Made by a program: the position numbers and the translations under genes. Of a stretch of 64,000 bases of DNA, positions 37,126 to 44,596 are shown in pieces. How positions within the stretch are numbered: position 1 is the stretch's first letter; every line of letters begins with the position of its first letter. The notes beneath the pieces are model-generated. The model did not search any database and had not been told where the DNA came from. It was given only the letters and a program-made list of their open reading frames with translations. Origin of the DNA: CAVSIP01 sp963728075 (GTDB lineage: Bacteria > Actinomycetota > Actinomycetes > JAFAQI01 > DASSKL01). The stretch spans positions 1 to 64,000 of the forward strand of contig CAVSIP010000001.1 in NCBI GenBank assembly GCA_963728075.1. The letters run 5' to 3'.

Positions 37126-38532
37126 ATGGTCGGGCTGGAGCGGTTGCGCCCGCGCACGGTGACCCTGACCTGGGCGGTCGCCGGCGCGCTCGTCACGCTG
37201 CTCGTCGTCGCGGTGCGCGGCGTCGCGTTCGACTACCGCAGCATGCCCGCTCACGTGGGCCTGGAGACCGTGGACGGGCTGGTTGCTGCGCTCGGCGCGT
37301 ACCTGCTGTATGGCCGCTACCGCCGCAGCCTCGCGCTGCAGGACCTGCTGATCTGTGCCGGTCTCGGCCTGCTCGCCACCGGCAGCCTGCTGTACTCCGT
37401 CGTCCCGCTCGCCCTGGGCGCCCACCCCTACGACGCGTTCCCGACCTGGGGTCCGCTGCTCGTCCGGCTGGTCGGCAGTGCCCTGCTCGCGTGGGGTGCC
37501 GCCGTGCCCGGCCGCACGGCACAGGGGCCACGGGTGGGGCGGGTGCTGGTCGCCGGCGGGCTGTCGCTGGCAGCGGTGACGCTGGTGGCCCTGCCCGTGG
37601 GGCCGCCGCTGCCCAGCGTCACCGAGCCCCCGCTGGACGCCTCCAGCCCGCACGTCACCGGTGACGTCGGCGTCCTCGTGCCGCAGCTCGTCGGCGCCGT
37701 GCTCTACGTCGTCGCGGCCACGCTGTTCACGGCGAGCGCCGAACGGCACCGGGACGACCCGCTGCTGCGCTGGCTCGGACCGGCGATGGCGGTCAGCGCG
37801 TGGGCACGGGTGAACTACTTCCTGTTCCCGTCGCTGTACTCCTCCTACGTCTACGCCGGCGACGTGCTGCGCGCGGTGTCGTACGTGCTGCTGCTGGTCG
37901 GCGCGACGAAGGAGATTGGGAGGTACTGGGCGCAGACGGCTCTGGTGGCGACGCTGGAGGAGCGCCGCCGGCTCGCCCGCGACCTGCACGACGGGCTCGC
38001 CCAGGAGCTCGCGTACATGTGGTCGCAGCTGCGCCGGCTGTCCAGCCACCCGGACGACACCGACGCGCTCGCCCGTACGGCGGGTGCCGCCGAGCGGGCC
38101 CTCGACGAGTCCCTCCGGGCTATCGCGGCGCTCACCCGGCCGCTCGACGAGCCGCTGGACGTGGCGCTGGCCCAGTCGGCGGAGGACATCGCGGCCCGGT
38201 ACGGCGCGACGGTCGCGTTGACCCTCGACCCGCACGTCTCGGTGGACGAGGAGCGACGGGAGGCGATGATCCGGATCGTGCGCGAGGCGGTGGGCAACGC
38301 CGTCCGGCACGGCGGCACGGACCGCGTCGAGGTGACCATGGTGCTGAACGGCCGGCTGGAGCTGACCATCGCCGACCGCGGCAGCGGGTTCGACCCGGCC
38401 TCGCCCGGTGAGCGACGGACCGGGTTCGGCCTGACGTCCATGCGTCAGCGCGCCGAGGTCACAGGCGGGCACCTGACGGTGACCTCGCGTCCGGGGAAGG
38501 GCACCACGGTGCTGGCGGTGTGGGATGACTGA
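37126..38532 (+). CDS. Membrane sensor histidine kinase, NarL-type
   Basis: About 468 residues. The N-terminal 270 contain roughly eight hydrophobic segments without a known sensor domain. HisKA_3 follows (ERRRLARDLHDGLAQELAYM, His near residue 290). The ATPase boxes are REAVGNAVRHGG, ADRGSGFDP and GFGLTSMRQRA. Its last codons overlap the response regulator start (GGATGACTGA), a classic coupled pair. I chose the ATG at 37,126 as the first codon just before the membrane region. Confidence 0.93.
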   Translation: MVGLERLRPRTVTLTWAVAGALVTLLVVAVRGVAFDYRSMPAHVGLETVDGLVAALGAYLLYGRYRRSLALQDLLICAGLGLLATGSLLYSVVPLALGAHPYDAFPTWGPLLVRLVGSALLAWGAAVPGRTAQGPRVGRVLVAGGLSLAAVTLVALPVGPPLPSVTEPPLDASSPHVTGDVGVLVPQLVGAVLYVVAATLFTASAERHRDDPLLRWLGPAMAVSAWARVNYFLFPSLYSSYVYAGDVLRAVSYVLLLVGATKEIGRYWAQTALVATLEERRRLARDLHDGLAQELAYMWSQLRRLSSHPDDTDALARTAGAAERALDESLRAIAALTRPLDEPLDVALAQSAEDIAARYGATVALTLDPHVSVDEERREAMIRIVREAVGNAVRHGGTDRVEVTMVLNGRLELTIADRGSGFDPASPGERRTGFGLTSMRQRAEVTGGHLTVTSRPGKGTTVLAVWDD

Positions 38533-39169
38533 GCGGCTGCGGGTCGTCATCGCCGACGACCATGCGCCGACGCTGGTCGGGGTGCGCGACGCCCTGGAGC
38601 GGGACGGCTGGCAGATCGTCGGTGCGGCCTCGGACGGCAAGGCCGCGGTTGAGGTCGTCCGTCGCACCGCGCCGGACGTGGCGCTGCTCGACATCCACAT
38701 GCCCGGCAGCGGCGTGCTGGCCGCGGACGCCATCGGCCGGGAGCTGCCGGAGGTGTCGATCGTCATGCTGACCGCCTCCCGCGACGACCGCGACCTCTTC
38801 GACGCGCTGCGCGCGGGGGCGATCGGGTACCTGCTCAAGGACATGGACCCCGACCGGCTCGGTTCGGCGCTGCGCGGCGTCCTGCAGGGGGAGGCCGCAC
38901 TGCCGCGCCACCTGGTGACCCGGGTGCTGGAGGAGTTCCGTGGACGGGACAGGCGCCGCTCCGTCGTCCGCCGCGAACGAGGGCCGCGCCTGACCAGCCG
39001 CGAGTTCGAGGTGCTCGAGCTCCTGCGCATGGGCCTGACGACGGACGACGTCGCCAAGCGCCTGTTCGTGTCTCCGGTGACCGTCCGCTGGCACGTGTCC
39101 AGCGCGGTCAAGAAGCTCAGGGTCACCAGTCGCGAGGAGGCCTTCCGCGCCCTCGACGACCCGGGGTGA
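38525..39169 (+). CDS. NarL/LuxR-type response regulator
   Basis: DNA-binding regulator of 214 residues, partner of the kinase just upstream (8-base overlap). The receiver has VVIADDHAPTLVG, LLDIHMPGSG (phospho-Asp) and GYLLKDMDP (Lys). The LuxR helix-turn-helix is LTSREFEVLELLRMGLTTDD and AKRLFVSPVTVRWHVSSAV. Targets are unknown. Confidence 0.95.
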   Translation: MTERLRVVIADDHAPTLVGVRDALERDGWQIVGAASDGKAAVEVVRRTAPDVALLDIHMPGSGVLAADAIGRELPEVSIVMLTASRDDRDLFDALRAGAIGYLLKDMDPDRLGSALRGVLQGEAALPRHLVTRVLEEFRGRDRRRSVVRRERGPRLTSREFEVLELLRMGLTTDDVAKRLFVSPVTVRWHVSSAVKKLRVTSREEAFRALDDPG

Positions 39170-39507
39170 CCAGCCGCCGCGGGAGTCGCCGGCAGGTCCT
39201 TGTCCGAGTGACCAGTGGCCCTCGCGTACGTACGGGGGAGGGGGCGCCCAGGCGGGACCGGGGGCCGTCAGGCGGGCGTGGAGGCACGTGCCGGGGCTAA
39301 CCCTTTCCAGCCTTCCCGTTCAATTCCTGACCCGTTCCGCCCTCCCCGTAACCATCCGGTAGGCCCACCCGGCTAGGGACTTTGTGCCCTGACAGCGAGA
39401 AGCTGCCCTCGCCGACAGTGATTGCGGGGACACAACCTGTGACGACAGTTCGTCGTCCCCCAGATCCCGTTCCGAGTCTCCCTTCCCCCACAAGGAGAAG
39501 CCGGACC
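39170..39507. other. Intergenic region after the two-component pair
   Basis: About 340 bases with no supported gene. It contains AGGGACTTTGTGCCCT (39,375-39,390), an imperfect inverted repeat upstream of two small genes. Confidence 0.5.
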
Positions 39508-39792
39508 ATGCGACTCACGTTCAGAAAGGCAGCGTCAGCCGCGGTACCCCCCTCCGCGGTCGACCTGTCCCGGGCCACGACCGCGCTGGTCGAGAGCCTG
39601 CGGGTGCAGGCGGCCGCCCTGGCCTTCACCGGGGAACCCGGCGATCCGACCGTGCGGGTCGAGCGCATGCCGAGCGGCTGGTTCGTCGGCACCTGCTCCT
39701 GCGGCTACCGGTCGCCGGAGTGCGCTTTCGCCGGGTACGCGCAGATGTGTGCCCGTCGTCACCAGGAGGACGCTCATGCCGCGGCGTGCTGA
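39508..39792 (+). CDS. Small Cys-containing hypothetical protein
   Basis: Protein of 94 residues. The C-terminal half holds GTCSCGYRSPECAF and CARRHQEDAHAAAC, a set of Cys and His residues that could bind zinc. The ATG at 39,508 follows AAGGAGAAG. Its end overlaps the next small gene by 17 bases. I do not recognise a family. Confidence 0.6.
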   Translation: MRLTFRKAASAAVPPSAVDLSRATTALVESLRVQAAALAFTGEPGDPTVRVERMPSGWFVGTCSCGYRSPECAFAGYAQMCARRHQEDAHAAAC

Positions 39793-40042
39793 GGAGTACC
39801 TGCCTCCCCTCGAGGTCGCGGCGTGGCTGCGTGGCCTCGCCCATTCCACGCGGTACCGCTCCGATCTCATCGAGCACGGCTGGCGGTCGGCCCAGAAGGC
39901 CGCCGAGGCGCTCACCGAGGCGGCGCGAGCCATCGAGGACCGTCACCACATCCTCGGCGTGATGGCGAACAGCTCCGCGCTGTCAGCGGCCGACGCCGCG
40001 GCACCGGCCCGTTCGTCCTCGCCCCGACGAGCGGCGTCGTAG
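39776..40042 (+). CDS. Small hypothetical protein
   Basis: Protein of 88 residues, overlapping the preceding gene in another frame. It has a helical, charged core (EYLPPLEVAAWLRGLAHSTR, AAEALTEAARAIEDRHHIL) and no known domain. AGGAGGACGCTC precedes the ATG. Confidence 0.6.
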   Translation: MPRRAEEYLPPLEVAAWLRGLAHSTRYRSDLIEHGWRSAQKAAEALTEAARAIEDRHHILGVMANSSALSAADAAAPARSSSPRRAAS

Positions 40043-40093
40043 GCCCTTCGGTCACCCTCCCAGCGCACGCCTCGAGCCCCCGGGCTGCGCTAG

Positions 40094-41140
40094 TCAGCCG
40101 GCGCGACGGCGCGCCGTGGACGGGGCCCGCAACATGTCGAGCACCGCGCCCTCGACCGCGCCCTGCGTCGCCAGCTCGCCGAAGGTGACATCGGCGCCGA
40201 GGCGGTCCAGCGCCGGCGCGATCGTCACGCCGTCGTTGTAGAGGTCGACGACGCGCGGGTCGACGTACGAGCCCCGGGTGACCGCGGGCGTGTTGCCGAG
40301 GTAGTGAGCCACCTCCCGCATCGCGCGTGCGACCACGCGCTTGCGAGCTGCCTCAGAGGTCGGCGCGCCCGCTGACACCGCCAGCGCCACCGCGCACAGC
40401 ACCGTGGCGTGCCACGTACGGAAGTCCTTCGCGCTGTGGTCGCCGTCGGTGACCTCGCGCAGGTAGGCGTTGACGTCGTCGCTGCGGACGTCGCGCCAGC
40501 GCCGGCCCGCCTTGTAGGCGAGCAGCTCCGGGCCGCCGCCACGACGCCGACGCAGGGTGTGCAGCAGGTCGCAGAGGCTGTCGTCCGCGATGGACTGCAC
40601 GCGTCGCTTGCCGCCCTTGGCGGGGTAGTCGAAGGTGACGACCCCGTCGGCCGACACGGTCACGTGCTCCTTGCGCAGGGTGGCCAGCCCGAAGGTCGCG
40701 TTGTTCTCGGCGTACGCCTCGCTGCCGATGCGGAAGAAGCCGAGGTCGAGCAGCCGGAACGCGGCCCCGAGCGTGCGGGTCTTCGTCACCTGGGGCTGGT
40801 CGAGGTCGGCCAGCGCCCGCTCACGCGCACCGGGCAGGGCCTCGGCGAAGGTGAGCATCCGGTCGTGCTTCTCCCGGTCGCGCTGCTCGCGCCACCGGTC
40901 GTGGTATCGGTACTGCCGCCGCCCCGCGTCGTCGGTGCCGACCGCCTGGATGTGGCCGTTGGGGGCGGGGCAGATCCACACGTCCTGCCACGCAGGAGGG
41001 ATCGCCAGCGCGGCGATCCGGGTGAGCGTCTCCTCGTCGGTGACCAGCTCGCCGTCGACGTCGTGGTAGGAGAAGCCGCGACCGCGCCGCACCCGCGTGA
41101 TGCCGGGCGTGGCGCAGTCGACGCGGCGCAGCCGCGGCAC
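40094..41140 (-). CDS. DNA topoisomerase IB
   Basis: About 348 residues, the usual length for bacterial poxvirus-like topoisomerase IB, which relaxes supercoils by a 3'-phosphotyrosyl nick. Conserved text includes YHDRWREQRDREKHDRML, FFRIGSEAYAENNATFG, LRKEHV, FRTWHATVLCA and GSYVDPRVVDLY, whose Tyr is the likely nucleophile. The frame is open further upstream to 41,263 but that part overlaps the next gene, so I chose the GTG at 41,140 (VPRLRRVD). Confidence 0.92.
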   Translation of the reverse strand: MPRLRRVDCATPGITRVRRGRGFSYHDVDGELVTDEETLTRIAALAIPPAWQDVWICPAPNGHIQAVGTDDAGRRQYRYHDRWREQRDREKHDRMLTFAEALPGARERALADLDQPQVTKTRTLGAAFRLLDLGFFRIGSEAYAENNATFGLATLRKEHVTVSADGVVTFDYPAKGGKRRVQSIADDSLCDLLHTLRRRRGGGPELLAYKAGRRWRDVRSDDVNAYLREVTDGDHSAKDFRTWHATVLCAVALAVSAGAPTSEAARKRVVARAMREVAHYLGNTPAVTRGSYVDPRVVDLYNDGVTIAPALDRLGADVTFGELATQGAVEGAVLDMLRAPSTARRRAG

Positions 41141-41156
41141 GGAACCGGGGCCCCGG

Positions 41157-41588
41157 TCAGGCTTCGGGGCGGGCGTTGACGGCCCGCTCCTCGGCGCTGT
41201 AGCCCCCGCTGTCGGTGCCGGCGTCGTAGCCGGACTCGTCCTTCTCGGTGTCCGGCCGGGCACCCTCGTCCGGCTGCACGACTCGGCCGGTCAGCTCGTC
41301 CTTGTCCGTGGGGTACGGGTCGGCCGCACTGGCCGACTCGTCGGCCGGCTGGTTCGCGCGCGCGCCCATGTCCGGCTGCTCGCGCGCCAGCCGCGTGTCG
41401 AGCGGCTCGCCCGCCTGCTGCTCGCCGGCTGTCGTGCCGTAGTCGTCCAGCGCCGTCGGGTCGTCCTTGGGCGCGGGGATGCCGTCCTGGGTGTCGCCGG
41501 TGATCCGCTTGGCCGGCAGGCCGTCGTTCATGCCCGGCAGACCCTCTTCCTCGAACGGGTCGGCGGCGTCGGGTATCCGGTTGGTCAT
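41157..41588 (-). CDS. DUF5709-like acidic protein
   Basis: Acidic, probably disordered protein of 143 residues. PLDTRLAREQPD and the surrounding Gly/Asp-rich text match the actinobacterial DUF5709 pattern. Function is unknown. GAGGAGACGACACCG precedes the ATG at 41,588. Confidence 0.75.
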   Translation of the reverse strand: MTNRIPDAADPFEEEGLPGMNDGLPAKRITGDTQDGIPAPKDDPTALDDYGTTAGEQQAGEPLDTRLAREQPDMGARANQPADESASAADPYPTDKDELTGRVVQPDEGARPDTEKDESGYDAGTDSGGYSAEERAVNARPEA

Positions 41589-41672
41589 CGGTGTCGTCTC
41601 CTCGCTCGCTGTCGCGTCGCTCGAAGACCGTCGTACCCGCCGCGGCGGCGGGCCCACCGTCCGGGCCGGCTG

Positions 41673-41981
41673 CTAGTGCGGGCCGCCGTTGAGATCGGGC
41701 CCGCCGGCGCCGGCCGGGGTGAACGGGCCGGGGTACGGGCTGCCGTCCGCGGGGAGGTGCCCACCGAGCCGCTGGGCCACCTCGTCGTTCACCCGGTGGC
41801 GCAGCGAGCCGCCCAACTCGCCGAGCTGGGCCCGCAGCACGCCGGCGGCGCTCTGCACCACCGGGCTCTCCGCGGCGGACCGCAGCGCGGCCGTGAGCTG
41901 CTCGTAACGCTCGCGACCCGCTCTCGCCCCGAGCAGGTACCCGACGGCGAACCCGGTCGCGAACGTGAGCTTCAAGCGCAT
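41673..41981 (-). CDS. YtxH-like small membrane-associated protein
   Basis: Protein of 102 residues. The N-terminal hydrophobic stretch LTFATGFAVGYLLGARAGRE is typical of actinobacterial YtxH-like proteins, and an amphipathic region and a Gly/Pro-rich tail follow. Function is unknown. It is divergent from the tRNA-Asn gene. Confidence 0.7.
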   Translation of the reverse strand: MRLKLTFATGFAVGYLLGARAGRERYEQLTAALRSAAESPVVQSAAGVLRAQLGELGGSLRHRVNDEVAQRLGGHLPADGSPYPGPFTPAGAGGPDLNGGPH

Positions 41982-42039
41982 GCGGTCCTCCGTCGGGGCT
42001 GGGGTAACCTGGGCCGCGTACCGGTCCAGAACCGGTCGT

Positions 42040-42115
42040 TCCCCCGTAGCTCAATTGGCAGAGCGTCCGGCTGTTAACCGGCAGGTTACTGGTTCGAGTC
42101 CAGTCGGGGGAGCCA
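42040..42115 (+). tRNA. tRNA-Asn (anticodon GTT), CCA encoded
   Basis: A full cloverleaf can be drawn: acceptor TCCCCCG/CGGGGGA, D arm GCTC-GAGC, anticodon loop CTGTTAA with GTT at 42,073-42,075, T arm ACTGG-TTCGAGT-CCAGT, discriminator G and an encoded CCA. The first pair of the anticodon stem (T27-C43) is mismatched and may be a sequence error. Confidence 0.96.
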
Positions 42116-42212
42116 GCCCGGGGCGCTGCCCGCTGCCCAGTCGAAGACACGATTGGGTGACAACGGCGCGCCTCCCACACCCGCCACGCGCCTGGATCGT
42201 ACGGTCCTCGGC

Positions 42213-42359
42213 GTGGAGACGGTCATCGAGCGGTGCCCGCGCTGCCGGGCCCTTCTGCCGGTGGGCAAGGCCGTGACCCGCCCGGACGGGTCGCGGCTGG
42301 CGGTCTGTGACTGCTGCATTGCGGTCATCCCGCTGCAGCGCCGCGGCGACTGCCGCTAG
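42213..42359 (+). CDS. Small zinc-ribbon-like protein
   Basis: Protein of 48 residues with paired Cys motifs CPRC and CDCC about 21 residues apart, which could bind one zinc ion. The GTG start at 42,213 gives the shortest sensible form. Its end overlaps the convergent CDF gene by 4 bases. Function is unknown. Confidence 0.55.
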   Translation: METVIERCPRCRALLPVGKAVTRPDGSRLAVCDCCIAVIPLQRRGDCR

Positions 42360-43330
42360 TGGTGCGCGCCGGCCTCGTGGTCGGCGTGGCTGGCCGGCTC
42401 GATCTGCAGTGTCGAGTGCTCGACGTCGAAGTGCCCGGCGATGCACTGCTGCAGCCGGTCGAGCAGCTCTGCCGTCCGGCCCTCCGCCAGGCAGGCCTCG
42501 TCGACGACGACGTGCGCGGACAGCACGGGCAGGCCTGAGGTCACGGTCCACACGTGCAGGTCGTGCACGTTGACGACGTGGCGCACCTCCATGAGGTGGC
42601 GGCGCACCTCCGTGACGTCGACGCCCTGCGGCGCGGCCTGCAGCAGCACCCGACCCGCCTCCCGCAGCAGTGACCACGACGCGCGCAGCATGAGGGCGAC
42701 CACGACGAACGACGCCGCCGGGTCCGCCCGGCGCCAGCCGAGGGCGTAGATGAGCGAGCCGGCGAGTGCCGTCGCGACGAAGCCGTACAGGTCGGTGAGC
42801 ACGTGCTGGAACGCACCCTGGATGTTCAGCGACGACCGGTTCGCCTTCGACAGCACCCAGGTGACCGCCACGTTCACCGCGACGCCCACCACCGCGACGG
42901 CGAGCATGGCCAGGCCCTGGACGTGCGGCGGGGACGCGATACGCCGGCCGGCCTCGATGCCGATGGCCACCGACACCACCAGCAACGTGATCCCGTTGGC
43001 GGCGGCGGAGAGGATCTCGGCCCGCTTGTAGCCGAAGGTCCACGCGCCGCCCGGTGGCAGCTCGGCGAGGCGGGAGGCGATCAGCGCGGCGGCGATGGCG
43101 CCGGCGTCGGTGAGCATGTGGCCGGCGTCCGCGAGCAGGGCGAGCGAGCCGGCGGTGAAGGCGACCACGACCTCGAGCAGCATGAATCCGAGCAGCAGTC
43201 CCAGCGCGACGGTGAGCAGGCGCTGGTCGGCGTGGGCCGAGATCTCGTGGTCGTGCTGCTCCGTCTCCGCGGCTGGGCGCGGTGTGATCTCGTGCCCCCA
43301 CGGGTCCGTCGCCGCGTTCACACGCGGCAC
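42356..43330 (-). CDS. Cation diffusion facilitator (CDF) metal exporter
   Basis: Metal-proton antiporter of about 325 residues with six membrane segments, exporting Zn, Co or similar ions. The transport site HxxxD occurs twice: ADAGHMLTDAGAI (TM2) and FQHVLTDLYGF (TM5). The C-terminal cytoplasmic domain reads HDLHVWTVTSGLPVLSAHVV. His-rich ends (HDHEISAH, HADHEAGAHH) fit metal sensing. The frame extends to 43,411; I prefer the GTG at 43,330 because GGGTGG lies 5 bases before it. Confidence 0.94.
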   Translation of the reverse strand: MPRVNAATDPWGHEITPRPAAETEQHDHEISAHADQRLLTVALGLLLGFMLLEVVVAFTAGSLALLADAGHMLTDAGAIAAALIASRLAELPPGGAWTFGYKRAEILSAAANGITLLVVSVAIGIEAGRRIASPPHVQGLAMLAVAVVGVAVNVAVTWVLSKANRSSLNIQGAFQHVLTDLYGFVATALAGSLIYALGWRRADPAASFVVVALMLRASWSLLREAGRVLLQAAPQGVDVTEVRRHLMEVRHVVNVHDLHVWTVTSGLPVLSAHVVVDEACLAEGRTAELLDRLQQCIAGHFDVEHSTLQIEPASHADHEAGAHH

Positions 43331-43485
43331 GGTACCCACCCTTCGCACGAAAGTGCTTCCGCTGTGTCCGCTAACTAGTCCTTCGGCGTCATTTTCCGGC
43401 GTGTCCCGCACGATGTGCTACGCCCGGCTCGCCCGCGGCCGACAGTTATGTCGGCGACGTCCACTTGTCGAACGAGGTGTCGGTC

Positions 43486-43686
43486 ATGGTCACGGGGGAG
43501 TTCCGGATCGAGCAAGCGAACCGCGACGCGTACGTTCGGGTCACTTGCCCGGTGTGCCAGGTGTCCCTGTCGGTCGCCCAGTCACCGGAGTACGAGGCAC
43601 TCGCGGAGCTTGCGGCCACGTTCTACGACAGCCATCACCTGTGCCTGTGCACCGCGGAGGTGCCGGTACCGCGGCTGCCCGCCTAG
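43486..43686 (+). CDS. Small Cys-containing hypothetical protein
   Basis: Protein of 66 residues. CPVC near the middle and HHLCLC near the end suggest a metal-binding ribbon. GAGGTG lies 12 bases upstream of the ATG; GTG and TTG codons upstream are alternatives. No family recognised. It converges on tesB with a 4-base overlap. Confidence 0.55.
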   Translation: MVTGEFRIEQANRDAYVRVTCPVCQVSLSVAQSPEYEALAELAATFYDSHHLCLCTAEVPVPRLPA

Positions 43687-44552
43687 TCCTGCGGGAGCCG
43701 GATGAGCGCCTCCTGCGTCATCGAGGCGCCGAGCCGTCCGTCGGCCGTGTGCAGGGTGCCGACGACGAGGCCACGTGACCCGGCGTTGGACACCGGACGC
43801 AGGTCGAACAGCACCCACTCGTCGGGCCGGATGTGGCGGTGGAACCACATCGCGTGGTCGAGGCTCGCACCCATGCCCCACCGCGAGCTGTCGACCGGAC
43901 CCAGCGCCAGGCGGGAGGCGAACACGGCACCCATGTCAGAGATATAGGTGAGCACGCACGCGTGCAGGCTGCGGTCGTCCGGCAGCGCACCGCGCGTCCG
44001 GACCCACAACCGCCGCGTCGAGGGGAAGACGCCGTCGGCGCCGCGAGGTGGGGGCGTCTGCTCGTGGATCTCGAACGGCGACATGGTCTCGAAGCCGCGG
44101 AACGGGCTGTCCTGCCGATGCCCGGGGTCGTCCGGTCCGCCGGTCGCCTCGGGTGGCAGCGGCACCTGGTACTCCTGACCCGGCTCGTCGCGGTGGAACG
44201 ACGTGGACAGGCTGAAGATCGCCTCACCCTCCTGGACGGCGACCACGTTGCGCGTCGTGAACGACTTGCCGTCCCGGATCCTGGTCACCTGCAGGATCGT
44301 CGGGATGCCGTGCCGGCCGGGGCGCAGGAAGTAGCCGTGCAGCGAGTGCGGGTGGTGGCCCGCCTCCACCGTGTGCGTGGCCGCACGCAGGGCCTGGGCC
44401 GCCACCTGCCCGCCGAAGAGCCGGTCGCCGTGGCGATGCGTCGGGTTCTGGCCGCGGAACAGGTCGCGGTCCAGCCGCTCCACCTCGACCACCTCGAGCA
44501 GCTTGTCGACGGTGGGGGGGACATCCTCGTCCAGGTCGGTGTCCGGGTGCAC
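43683..44552 (-). CDS. tesB: Acyl-CoA thioesterase II
   Basis: Double-hotdog thioesterase of 289 residues that hydrolyses acyl-CoA to free acid and CoA. Family text is clear: LFRGQNP, RLFGGQVAAQALRAA, SLHGYFLRPGR, and the C-terminal SLDHAMWFHRHIRPDEW with the catalytic Asp. I placed the start at the GTG at 44,552 (VHPDTDLDED); more upstream sequence is open but unlike the family. Confidence 0.95.
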   Translation of the reverse strand: MHPDTDLDEDVPPTVDKLLEVVEVERLDRDLFRGQNPTHRHGDRLFGGQVAAQALRAATHTVEAGHHPHSLHGYFLRPGRHGIPTILQVTRIRDGKSFTTRNVVAVQEGEAIFSLSTSFHRDEPGQEYQVPLPPEATGGPDDPGHRQDSPFRGFETMSPFEIHEQTPPPRGADGVFPSTRRLWVRTRGALPDDRSLHACVLTYISDMGAVFASRLALGPVDSSRWGMGASLDHAMWFHRHIRPDEWVLFDLRPVSNAGSRGLVVGTLHTADGRLGASMTQEALIRLPQD

Positions 44553-44596
44553 CGCAACACCTTGCCACGGGCGGCGTCCGCCCTCGATGGGGGCGT

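Noticed and set aside
35217..37196. 659-codon open frame on the minus strand
   Set aside because: Antisense to the ceramidase-like gene and without protein-like motifs.
36787..39126. 779-codon open frame on the minus strand
   Set aside because: Antisense to the histidine kinase and regulator; low-complexity Arg/Ser text.
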